Shown: positions 22,265 through 29,173 of the stretch, one piece after another
Position numbering within the stretch: position 1 is the stretch's first letter
Layout of the letters: every line of letters starts with the position of its first letter
Assembly: GCA_018261935.1 (NCBI GenBank)
Contig: JAGTRP010000003.1
Span: 124,001-188,000 of the forward strand
Length of the DNA stretch: 64,000 nucleotides
Source of the DNA: Rhodocyclaceae bacterium
Lineage (GTDB): Bacteria > Pseudomonadota > Gammaproteobacteria > Burkholderiales > Rhodocyclaceae
Direction of reading: 5' to 3'
Position numbers and translations under genes: made by a program
The notes under the pieces: generated by a model
Database searches by the model: none
What the model saw: the letters and a program-made list of their open reading frames with translations, nothing else
What the model was told of the DNA's origin: nothing

Positions 22265-22265
22265 T
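22249..22265 (-). promoter_or_regulatory. Operator-like element C (inverted copy)
   Basis: On the minus strand this reads AATATTAAGAAACTGAA, 16 of 17 bases identical to element A. It faces element B and covers the -10 region of the rightward promoter. Confidence 0.6.
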
Positions 22266-22319
22266 TTTACAGCCACAGCAATCGAAGCAGTGAAAATCGC
22301 CTACCAAGGGAGCCACCCC

Positions 22320-22454
22320 ATGAAGCTGCACCTATCCGCACTCAAGGTCCACCTCGCCCACTGCGCCGTCTCACGGAGCATCCGCCGCAACGTCGGAGTC
22401 GTGTTTACCGAGTCCGGCGTGCCCAAGGTGGCGGCGCTCCCCGTCCGGCACTAG
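22320..22454 (+). CDS. Small early phage protein, unknown
   Basis: A 44-residue basic protein, first gene after the rightward promoter. It begins MKLHLSALKVHLAHC and has a hydrophobic/basic second half ending in ALPVRH. AGGGAG lies eight bases before the ATG; an in-frame GTG ten codons upstream (22290) is an alternative start. Arg/His content suggests nucleic acid or protein binding, but no family is recognised. Confidence 0.5.
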   Translation: MKLHLSALKVHLAHCAVSRSIRRNVGVVFTESGVPKVAALPVRH

Positions 22455-22461
22455 GCCAGCC

Positions 22462-22656
22462 ATGGTCCGCCGCACTCCGCTGCAGGAATACCGGGAGGCC
22501 TGCCAGATCGCCAAGGATCACGGACTCCTGGTGATCCAGAAGGGCGACATCTACCAGGTGTATCGCCGCAACCCCAAGCGCAACATCTGGCTCGGCCAGC
22601 GGAGCAGCCCCAGCGGCCTGCGCTCATTCGTCTGCACCCTGACCAAGTTCAAGTGA
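22462..22656 (+). CDS. Small early phage protein, unknown
   Basis: A 64-residue basic protein (MVRRTPLQEYREACQIAKDH, then GLLVIQKGDIYQVYRR). The spacing to its neighbours is 7 bases upstream and overlap-range downstream, so it fits the operon. Its pattern (helix then strands) resembles small phage proteins of unknown function. No catalytic motif is visible. Confidence 0.55.
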   Translation: MVRRTPLQEYREACQIAKDHGLLVIQKGDIYQVYRRNPKRNIWLGQRSSPSGLRSFVCTLTKFK

Positions 22657-22667
22657 GGGCACGCGCA

Positions 22668-22862
22668 ATGATCACTACCCACATTCCCGACGACATGACA
22701 CTGGTGGCCGCCGCGGCCCGCGCCGCGTCCAGCGGCTTCTTCCTGGTCACCGACGGTCGGCGGACGCTGATCTCTCCCGTCGTCCCGCCCGGATTTCACA
22801 GGATCGTCGTCCGGAATCGGCCGGCCGAACTACCCCAGGAGATCACGCCGTGCGCTGCCTGA
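22668..22862 (+). CDS. Small early phage protein, unknown
   Basis: A 64-residue protein from ATG 22668 (MITTHIPDDMTLVAAAARAA). A GTG at 22653 in the same frame would couple it to the upstream stop. It has a short hydrophobic stretch (SSGFFLVTDG) and ends in a Pro-rich part. It overlaps the next gene. No function is recognised. Confidence 0.5.
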   Translation: MITTHIPDDMTLVAAAARAASSGFFLVTDGRRTLISPVVPPGFHRIVVRNRPAELPQEITPCAA

Positions 22863-23131
22863 TCGTCGCCCTTCTCCGCCTGGCCGCCCGGGCCAGGATT
22901 TTGGCCGAGGCCATCCACCAGCACGACCTGGAACGGCAATGCCGCACCCTGCAGAAGGACAGCCAGGTCCTGGACGCCGAGATGGACCTCATCCAGGCCG
23001 GCCGGATTGCCCTGCGCCGCCACCTCCACCAGCTGGAAGAGCAGCGCACCCGTTCCCGACAGCGGATGAACGCCCTGCAGGCCATCCGCCGCCAACCCGC
23101 CCACCCGCAACCCAGGAACATCGCCCCATGA
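22850..23131 (+). CDS. Early coiled-coil phage protein
   Basis: A 93-residue protein starting at GTG with GGAG eight bases upstream. Most of it is Arg/Gln/Leu-rich and predicted coiled coil (LERQCRTLQKDSQVLDAEMD, RRHLHQLEEQRTRSRQRMNA). The first 15 residues are hydrophobic (LIVALLRLAARARI) and could be a membrane anchor. Its stop overlaps the next start (ATGA). Function unknown. Confidence 0.55.
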   Translation: MRCLIVALLRLAARARILAEAIHQHDLERQCRTLQKDSQVLDAEMDLIQAGRIALRRHLHQLEEQRTRSRQRMNALQAIRRQPAHPQPRNIAP

Positions 23132-24027
23132 AACAAGACCCCAAGACACTCCGCGAAAAGATTCTCGACTGGTTCGAACGCAACCTCGGCGCCAAGGCCC
23201 GCAGCGGCCCCCTGGCCAAGGCCCTGAAGGCAGACCCGACCCAGGTTGCCGCCGCACTCGGCCAGATGGCAGAAGCCGGCGGCGACCTGATCCGATGCCG
23301 CGTGACCGTCTCCGATGCCGAGCGCAACGGCGGAAAGAAGGAGCAGTGGGAATACGCCCTGGCGACGGGAAAGGCGCCGGCGGCGGTTAAGCCCTGGCAT
23401 CCGCCCATGGCGGCCCGCAGAGATAGCAGCAGCGGCATCCCGTCCCACAGCGGGGCAGCGACCACCCAAGCCGGGAGTGGGGCCAATAACCCCGGCAGCC
23501 AGCCATCGGAGACCTCCCTTGCGACATCCATGGCCGAGGGGCTGGCCGAGGCGCCGGGCGCGGAGCAATCCGCCCCGGCCGCCGACGATAAGGTCTGTTG
23601 CGGCGCCGCCAAGGTCATGGCCACCACCGCCGGCCAGGAAGTCACCGCCCTGCGCGAAGAGATCGAACGCCTGCAGGCCGAACTGGCCCAGGAGCGGAAC
23701 TTCTCGGAGATGGCCTCTGCCATGGGCCGGAAAACAATTTCGAACCTGGAACAGGAGTCCGCCAGGCTCAGGGAAGACCTAGCCAACACGCAAGCGGCAT
23801 TCCGCATGATGAGCGCAGCCCTTGACAAGGCCACGGCCAGCGTCTCCGGGTTCGTGCTGCGTGTTCCAAAGCGCAAGCCCCGGTTCCTGTCCGAGAAGCC
23901 GAGCGCGCTCAAAGCAACAAACGACGCCGCCAAGAACGCCGGCCGGGCAGACCTATTCGCCCTGGTGAAGATCGGACGCGCTGTTGCCAAGCGCACCAAG
24001 ATCGTTGAGTTCAACGAGGCGGCGTAA
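23128..24027 (+). CDS. Early phage protein with winged-helix-like N-terminus and coiled coil
   Basis: A 299-residue protein. Residues 1-75 look like a winged-helix domain (LREKILDWFERNLGAKARSG, DPTQVAAALGQMAEAGGDLI), a Ser/Gly/Ala-rich linker follows, then a coiled coil (VTALREEIERLQAELAQERN and SNLEQESARLREDLANTQAA), and a basic C-terminus (RVPKRKPRF). This is the plan of a DNA-bound regulator or partition-type protein. It lies just before the DGR target genes. No exact family is recognised. Confidence 0.6.
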   Translation: MKQDPKTLREKILDWFERNLGAKARSGPLAKALKADPTQVAAALGQMAEAGGDLIRCRVTVSDAERNGGKKEQWEYALATGKAPAAVKPWHPPMAARRDSSSGIPSHSGAATTQAGSGANNPGSQPSETSLATSMAEGLAEAPGAEQSAPAADDKVCCGAAKVMATTAGQEVTALREEIERLQAELAQERNFSEMASAMGRKTISNLEQESARLREDLANTQAAFRMMSAALDKATASVSGFVLRVPKRKPRFLSEKPSALKATNDAAKNAGRADLFALVKIGRAVAKRTKIVEFNEAA

Positions 24028-24060
24028 CACCACTTCCACCACTACCTGAAAGGGCTTCCC

Positions 24061-24666
24061 ATGCAATCCTCTCCCCAAGAAATCAACCCCATCCTCGGCA
24101 CCGCCATGGCCGGCGGCTTCTACGCCGGCCGCATCAACATCGACGGCCAGGCCTATGCCCTGATCGTCGCCCCCAAGGCCGAAGGCGAACACGCCGACAC
24201 GATCTGGCACAGCAAGGCCATCGACGGCGCCCTGTCCTACTGCGACGGTCTGGCCAACACCCAGACCCTGGCCGAGGCCGGAAGCAAGCTCGCCCAGTGG
24301 GCCCGGGACCTGCGCACCGGAGGCTTCGATGACTGGTATCTGCCGAGCCAGGACGAGCTGGAGATCTGCTACCGCAACCTCAAGCCCACCACCGAAGCGA
24401 ACTATTGCTGGGCCCGCTCCGGCATCAACCTCTCCGCCCTCGATCCGACCCGACCCTACACGCCTGACTTTCCCGTGCAGACGTCTGCAGATCCGTTCCG
24501 CGAGAGCGGCGCCGAGGCCTTCGACCCGGTCTGGTACTGGAGTTCTACCCGCCACGCCTCGGCCGCCGAGTCTGCCTGGGGTCAGTACTTCAGCCACGGC
24601 AGCCAGAACTACGACCACCGCTACGACGAGCTCCGCGCCCGGGCCGTCCGCAGATTGCCCATTTAG
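24061..24666 (+). CDS. DGR target protein 1 (DUF1566 / C-type-lectin-like)
   Basis: A 201-residue protein of the DUF1566/FGE-like fold: GGFDDWYLPSQDELEICYRN near residues 90-110, FRESGAEAFDPVWYWSS and a C-terminal ELRARAVRRL. DGR target proteins use this fold as a stable scaffold for hypervariable surface residues. The last 35 residues are encoded by variable repeat 1, where every difference from the template is at a template adenine. No signal peptide or transmembrane segment is seen. It lies in the early operon, not with tail genes, so where the variable face is displayed is unclear. Confidence 0.9.
   Translation: MQSSPQEINPILGTAMAGGFYAGRINIDGQAYALIVAPKAEGEHADTIWHSKAIDGALSYCDGLANTQTLAEAGSKLAQWARDLRTGGFDDWYLPSQDELEICYRNLKPTTEANYCWARSGINLSALDPTRPYTPDFPVQTSADPFRESGAEAFDPVWYWSSTRHASAAESAWGQYFSHGSQNYDHRYDELRARAVRRLPI
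24554..24655 (+). repeat. DGR variable repeat 1 (VR1)
   Basis: A 102-base match to the template at 25704-25805. Thirteen positions differ, and all thirteen are A in the template (changed to G 7 times, C 3 times and T 3 times). The invariant GC-rich end CTCCGCGCCCGGGCCGTCCG is the likely initiation-of-mutagenic-homing region. In protein: WGQYFSHGSQNYDHRYDE versus WNQNFNNGNQNNNNRNNK in the template. Confidence 0.95.
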
Positions 24667-24693
24667 TCATTCATCCATTTTCAGGAGTCATCC

Positions 24694-25158
24694 ATGCCCC
24701 CCATCACGCTTGACGCGATCAAGGCCGAGCACAGCCGAATCGGCGAGATGATCGCCGCCTTCGAGGCCCAGGCCAGCAAGCCCGAAGCCATCCACTTCCC
24801 GGAAGCACTGATCGAGATCAACCCGGGCGAGCACTACGCCGGCCTCATCGTCGGCAAGGACGGCGAGCCGAGCTACCACCTGATCCTCCTGCCCGGCCAG
24901 GCCGACGACATCACCTGGGACAAGGCCAAGGACTGGGCCAAGGAAGCCGGCGGCGAACTCCCCACCCGGCGCGAACAGGCCCTGCTCTACGCGAACCTCA
25001 AGGAGCAATTCGAGGAGCGATGGTACTGGTCGGGCGAAATCAACGCCTCGGCCGCCGAGTATGCCTGGAGTCAGACCTTCTACGACGGCTACCAGAGCTA
25101 CGGCCACCGCAGCAGCAAGCTCCGCGCCCGGGCCGTCCGCAGATTAGAAATTCAGTGA
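24694..25158 (+). CDS. DGR target protein 2 (DUF1566-like, shorter)
   Basis: A 154-residue protein with an unrelated helical N-terminus (TLDAIKAEHSRIGEMIAAFE) joined to the same scaffold (HYAGLIVGKDGEPSYHLILL, GGELPTRREQALLYANLKEQ, RWYWSGEINASAAEYAW) and ending ELRARAVRRL-like KLRARAVRRLEIQ. The N-terminal helix may be a partner-binding module. It carries variable repeat 2, so two differently built proteins share one template. It follows target 1 by 27 bases. No secretion signal is visible. Confidence 0.9.
   Translation: MPPITLDAIKAEHSRIGEMIAAFEAQASKPEAIHFPEALIEINPGEHYAGLIVGKDGEPSYHLILLPGQADDITWDKAKDWAKEAGGELPTRREQALLYANLKEQFEERWYWSGEINASAAEYAWSQTFYDGYQSYGHRSSKLRARAVRRLEIQ
25043..25144 (+). 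repeat. DGR variable repeat 2 (VR2)
   Basis: A 102-base match to the template at 25704-25805. Twelve positions differ, all at template adenines (7 to G, 3 to T, 2 to C), and none at C, G or T. In protein: WSQTFYDGYQSYGHRSSK versus WNQNFNNGNQNNNNRNNK in the template. VR1 and VR2 share some changed positions but differ in most, so they diversified independently. Confidence 0.95.
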
Positions 25159-25176
25159 TTTAGTCCTTTCATCAGC

Positions 25177-25530
25177 ATGGCACTCCATACCGCCCTTCCG
25201 ATTTACAAGGCTGCCTACAGCCTGTTCGATCTCATCACGGATCTCGCCAAGAACATGCCCAGGGATTTCAAGGCATCGATCGGCGGGAAGCTCCGGGACG
25301 AGCTGGTCGAGATCCTGGTGCTGATCTTCCGGGCTAATACCGCCCGGGAGAAAGCGCCCCACCTCGAGCAGCTCATCGAGCGGCTGCAGGTGGCCGAGCT
25401 TCTGCTTCGGCTCTCCCGGGACAAGCGTCTGATCTCCACCGGCCAGTACGCCAGGACGGTAGAGCTGACGCAGAGCATCGGCAAGCAGGCGGGGGGATGG
25501 CGCCGTTCCGCAACTTCGCCCGCTTCCTGA
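25177..25530 (+). CDS. avd: DGR accessory variability determinant (Avd)
   Basis: A 117-residue helical protein with the Avd four-helix-bundle pattern: IYKAAYSLFDLITDLAKNMP, FKASIGGKLRDELVEILVLI, LEQLIERLQVAELLLRLSRD and RLISTGQYARTVELTQSIGK, then AGGWRRS. Avd forms a basic pentamer that binds the reverse transcriptase and template RNA and is needed for mutagenic cDNA synthesis. It lies between target 2 and the template, the usual DGR order. The ATG at 25177 lacks a clear ribosome site. It overlaps the earliest possible reverse transcriptase start by 34 bases. Confidence 0.9.
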   Translation: MALHTALPIYKAAYSLFDLITDLAKNMPRDFKASIGGKLRDELVEILVLIFRANTAREKAPHLEQLIERLQVAELLLRLSRDKRLISTGQYARTVELTQSIGKQAGGWRRSATSPAS

Positions 25531-25703
25531 TGGTTACGGCCACCATGACTGTGCGAACTCTTAATCTGGTCGTGCCGCTGGCTCACAAGGCCACCGATAA
25601 GCGCACCGCAGAGACCGCCGGCAGCCGCCGGGCCCGGTCTGGCGCAGTTTCCCCGCTGATCGGCGAGAGCCTTCGGCGGGGCGACGTGGATAGCACGAAC
25701 CAT
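25531..25703 (+). ncRNA. DGR template RNA upstream region
   Basis: The sequence between avd and the template repeat. In studied DGRs the RNA flanking TR is structured and required for cDNA priming. I see GC-rich self-complementary stretches (for example CCCCGCTGATCGGCGAGAGC) but cannot define a fold. The reverse transcriptase reading frame is open through it, so it could also be coding. Confidence 0.4.
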
Positions 25704-25805
25704 ACGCCTCGGCCGCCGAGTATGCCTGGAATCAGAACTTCAACAACGGCAACCAGAACAACAACAACCGCAACAACAAGCTCCGCGCCCGGGCCGTCCG
25801 CAGAT
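25704..25805 (+). repeat. DGR template repeat (TR)
   Basis: The 102-base template for VR1 and VR2. In the VR reading phase it encodes eleven Asn codons (AAC or AAT) in WNQNFNNGNQNNNNRNNK, the classical arrangement in which adenine mutagenesis can give many amino acids without stop codons. It ends with the same GC-rich initiation region as the VRs. It lies between avd and the reverse transcriptase and overlaps the longest reverse transcriptase frame. Confidence 0.95.
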
Positions 25806-26921
25806 CAAGGCGAGCGCCACCATGCTGATTTCACTTTCGAAGATCTGGTCCAGGCCTACCTGGACTGCCGAGAGTCCAAGCGCAACAAGCCCTCCGCGCT
25901 GGCTTTCGAGCAAGACCTGGAACGCAACCTGTTCCAACTGGACGACGAGCTGCGGGCCGGCACCTACCGGCCCGGCCGCTCTATCTGCTTCGTCATCACC
26001 CGGCCGAAGCCCAGGGAAGTCTGGGCCGCCGACTTCCGGGACCGGATCGTCCACCATCTCTTCCACAACCGGATCTCGCCGCGCTTCTACGCCTCGTTCA
26101 TCGCCGACTCCTGCGCCTGCATCCCGGGCCGCGGCACCCTCTACGCGGCCGAGCGGCTGGAAGCCAAGATCCGCAGCATCACCCAGAACTGGCGCCGGCC
26201 GGCCTTCTACCTGAAGCTCGACCTGGCCAACTTCTTCGTCAGCATCGACAAGGCCATCCTCCGCGACCAGCTGGCCGCTCGGATCCGGGAGCCCTGGTGG
26301 ATGGCCCTGGCCGAGACCATTCTATTCCATGATCCGCGCCAGGATTACCTGCTGCGCGGTAACCCAGCCCTCCTGGAGCGCGTACCGCCCCACAAGCGCC
26401 TCATCAACCAGCCGGCCCACCTGGGCCTGCCCATTGGCAATCTCAGCTCCCAGTTCTTCGCCAATGTCTATTTGGACGCCCTAGACCAGTTCGTGAAGCA
26501 CCGCATCGGCGCCCAGCACTACGTGCGCTACGTTGATGACTTCATCCTGCTCCACGACTCGCCCCAGTGGCTCAATGAGGCCCGCGACCATATTGAGGAT
26601 TTCCTCACAAAGGTATTGGCCGCCCGACTCAACCCGACGAAGACCATCCTGCAGCCCGTCGAGCGCGGTGTCGACTTCGTCGGCCACGTTATCAAGCCCT
26701 GGCGCCGCACCACCCGCCAGCGGACCCTGAACGAGGTCCTGCGCCGGGTGCGCGAGATCCCGGCTGAGAACCTCTTCGAGACGGCCAACAGCTACTTCGG
26801 CCTTCTTCGCCAGGCAACCCAAAGCCACCAGGACCGAGCTCGCCTGGCCAACACCCTACGCCATCGCGGGCATTGCATCGCCGGCGATCTCACCAAGACC
26901 TATCGGAGGAAATCGGCATGA
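25722..26921 (+). CDS. DGR reverse transcriptase
   Basis: Reverse transcriptase of the DGR clade: LVQAYLDCRESKRNKPSALA, TYRPGRSICFVITRPKPREV, RDRIVHHLFHNRISPRFYAS, CIPGRGTLYAAERL, LDLANFFVSIDKAIL, the DGR signature LPIGNLSSQ (26427-26453, replacing the QGxxxSP of other reverse transcriptases) and YVDD (26529-26540). It copies TR RNA with adenine errors. The start is uncertain: the frame is open from 25497, an in-frame ATG lies inside TR at 25722, and homology begins near 25827, just after an out-of-frame ATG (25822) preceded by AAGGCGAG. The stop overlaps the ParB-like start (ATGA). Confidence 0.93.
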   Translation: MPGIRTSTTATRTTTTATTSSAPGPSADQGERHHADFTFEDLVQAYLDCRESKRNKPSALAFEQDLERNLFQLDDELRAGTYRPGRSICFVITRPKPREVWAADFRDRIVHHLFHNRISPRFYASFIADSCACIPGRGTLYAAERLEAKIRSITQNWRRPAFYLKLDLANFFVSIDKAILRDQLAARIREPWWMALAETILFHDPRQDYLLRGNPALLERVPPHKRLINQPAHLGLPIGNLSSQFFANVYLDALDQFVKHRIGAQHYVRYVDDFILLHDSPQWLNEARDHIEDFLTKVLAARLNPTKTILQPVERGVDFVGHVIKPWRRTTRQRTLNEVLRRVREIPAENLFETANSYFGLLRQATQSHQDRARLANTLRHRGHCIAGDLTKTYRRKSA

Positions 26922-29173
26922 CCGCCAAGACCCTGGAGCTATCCGTCCAACTGGTTGCTCCCAGCCCGACCAATCCCCGGAAGAACTTCCCTGAAGAGGC
27001 CCAGGCCGACCTGGTGGCAAGCATCCAGCGCCATGGCGTCCTGCAGCCCATTCTGGTGCGCCCCTGGCCGGAAAAGTACCCCCGCCCGAACCAGCGAACC
27101 ACCCGCTATGAGCTGGTGGCTGGAGAGCGCCGGTGGCGGGCGACCGTCGCCGCCGGACTGGACGACATTCCCGCCATGGTGCGCGAGCTCACCGACCTTG
27201 AGGTCCTGGAGATCCAGATCATCGAGAACCTGCAGCGCCAGGACCTCCACCCCCTGGAGGAGGCTGAGGGCTACGAGCGCATGATGAAGGAACACGGCTA
27301 CACCGCCGACCAGCTGGCCGAGAAGATCGGCAAGAGCAAGGCCTACATCTATGCCCGCCTGAAGCTCACCGCCTTGGGGGAGGAAGGCCGCAGGCTGTTC
27401 TATGCCGGGCTCCTCACCCCCTCCACCGCCCTCCTGGTGGCCCGGATCCCGGGCAAGAAGCTGCAGGAGAAGGCCCTCAAGGACATCACCGCCAAGGACT
27501 ACAACGAGGACGTCATGTCCGTCCGCCGGGCTAAGCGGCACATCCAGGACCGCTACATGCTGGACCTGACCCGGGCGCCCTTCCCGGCCGACGACGACCG
27601 CCTGGCGCCAGGACCCTGCACCACTTGCCCGAACCGGGCCGGCAATCAGCCGGAAGTCTTTGACGATATCGGCGCAGACGTCTGCACGGATCCGGACTGC
27701 CACCTCAAGAAAAAGCAAGCCTACATCGAGATCCAGCGCCAGGCGGCCGAGGCCAAGGGGGCCACGGTCATCACCGGCAAGGAAGCCGCCAAGATCGCCC
27801 CCTACGGGGTGCAATACCATGACCCCAAGGGCTACAAGCGCCTGGACATGACCTGTTACGAGGATCCGGAGCGGCGAACCTACCGGGAAATCCTTGGGGA
27901 TGCTGCCCCCACCGCCGTTCTGATCGAAGACAAGAGCAGCGGCAGCCTGGTCGAGGTGGTTCCGGAGAATACCCTGGCCGAGAAGCTCAAGGCAGCCGGT
28001 ATCGAGCCACGGCACCATGACCACGAGGCTGAGCTCCAGGCTATGGAGGCCAAGGTGGAACGGGAACGGGCCTTCCGCCTGGAGCTCATGACCGACATCC
28101 GCCGGCGCCTGCAGCAAGAGATTCACCACGGCGGCCCCCAATTCGAGCACCACGAGCTGGGCCTGATTGCCAGCCACCTATTCGCACAAGGCACCTCCTG
28201 GGGCGCCCGGGGCCAGGTGGCCAGGATCTGGGGCGCAGAAGGCGCCGAGGACCGCGATCGCATAAAGGCCTTCACCGAATATATCGAGCAGCGTCCCGCC
28301 GAGGAGCTGGCCCTGCTGATTCTCGATTGCATCCTGGTCGGCGACCTCGACGTCGATCGGTGGAGCCTGGACAAGGAGCCGAAGGCCCTCCTGAAGCTGG
28401 CCAAGTGCAAGGGCATCGATGTCGAAAGACTCCGGAACCGACTCGACGCCGACGGAAGCGGGAACGCCGAGGCCGATACGACTGCCGGGGAAAGCGAAAC
28501 GCCGGCGGAAGAATCCGGTTCAGCGGCTTCAATGAAGCAGGCGGCGGAAGTGCAGCCGAATACTGCAACTCCCGCCGCCCTGGAATTCAAGAAAGGCGAC
28601 CGCGTCCGCGTCAAGGAATGCCTCAAGGGCCCCGGCGGTCATTTCCGGAAGTGTTGCGGTCGGGAAGGCGTCATCGAGGCGATCACTTCCGCTGGCGATT
28701 GCTCGGTGAAGTACGGCCCGAAGAAGGCCGATACCGTCATCTGCAAGCTGGACGAGCTCGAACCCCTGCCCCCCGCCCATTCTGAAGGCACTCCTACCCC
28801 TACTGAAGCTGGCGCGGGCGGCGGAACTGAAGCGGCTAAAAAAGCTGCGCCGGCGGGGAAGAAGAGCACCGTCCGGGAAGTGCCCTACGCCCACCCCGAG
28901 AACCTGGACCTGACCTGGTCTGGCCGCGGAAAACAGCCCCGCTGGGTGGTCGAGTTCCTGGCTCGGGACGGGAACACCCTGGCCATGCTGACCAGGGTGA
29001 AAGGCGATATCGAGACGAACGAAAAACCCGCCGAGGCGGAGACGCCCACGTTCCGCGAAGACAACCTCGTCCTGCCGGGCCTCGGTATCGAGATGAACGA
29101 AACACCGATCGCGGCCGGAGCGCCGACAGCCACCGAACCCACCATCGACGAGCAACGGGGAGAGAAGCAGTGA
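26918..29173 (+). CDS. ParB-like protein with Cys-rich insert and KOW-like tail
   Basis: A 751-residue protein. Residues 8-120 are a ParB/Spo0J N-terminal domain (GVLQPILVRPW, ELVAGERRWRA at 65-75, IIENLQRQDLHPLEEAE), and 127-150 a helix-turn-helix (YTADQLAEKIGKSKAYIYAR). A Cys cluster (GPCTTCPNRAG ... VCTDPDC, near 230-260) suggests zinc. The end holds an SH3/KOW-like stretch (FKKGDRVRVKECLKG, GREGVIEAI). GGAGG precedes the ATG. Host ParB has a dimerisation tail instead, so this is a phage variant, perhaps for DNA condensation or replication. Confidence 0.85.
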   Translation: MTAKTLELSVQLVAPSPTNPRKNFPEEAQADLVASIQRHGVLQPILVRPWPEKYPRPNQRTTRYELVAGERRWRATVAAGLDDIPAMVRELTDLEVLEIQIIENLQRQDLHPLEEAEGYERMMKEHGYTADQLAEKIGKSKAYIYARLKLTALGEEGRRLFYAGLLTPSTALLVARIPGKKLQEKALKDITAKDYNEDVMSVRRAKRHIQDRYMLDLTRAPFPADDDRLAPGPCTTCPNRAGNQPEVFDDIGADVCTDPDCHLKKKQAYIEIQRQAAEAKGATVITGKEAAKIAPYGVQYHDPKGYKRLDMTCYEDPERRTYREILGDAAPTAVLIEDKSSGSLVEVVPENTLAEKLKAAGIEPRHHDHEAELQAMEAKVERERAFRLELMTDIRRRLQQEIHHGGPQFEHHELGLIASHLFAQGTSWGARGQVARIWGAEGAEDRDRIKAFTEYIEQRPAEELALLILDCILVGDLDVDRWSLDKEPKALLKLAKCKGIDVERLRNRLDADGSGNAEADTTAGESETPAEESGSAASMKQAAEVQPNTATPAALEFKKGDRVRVKECLKGPGGHFRKCCGREGVIEAITSAGDCSVKYGPKKADTVICKLDELEPLPPAHSEGTPTPTEAGAGGGTEAAKKAAPAGKKSTVREVPYAHPENLDLTWSGRGKQPRWVVEFLARDGNTLAMLTRVKGDIETNEKPAEAETPTFREDNLVLPGLGIEMNETPIAAGAPTATEPTIDEQRGEKQ

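Noticed and set aside
24554-25805. TR, VR1 and VR2 as a CRISPR array or ordinary duplication
   Set aside because: Only three copies, unequally spaced, with differences confined to template adenines. CRISPR repeats and neutral duplications do not give that pattern.
25722-26921. Reverse transcriptase as part of a group II intron or retron
   Set aside because: It has the DGR signature LPIGNLSSQ, a neighbouring Avd protein and a template/variable repeat system. No maturase domain, intron ends or msr/msd-like RNA are visible.
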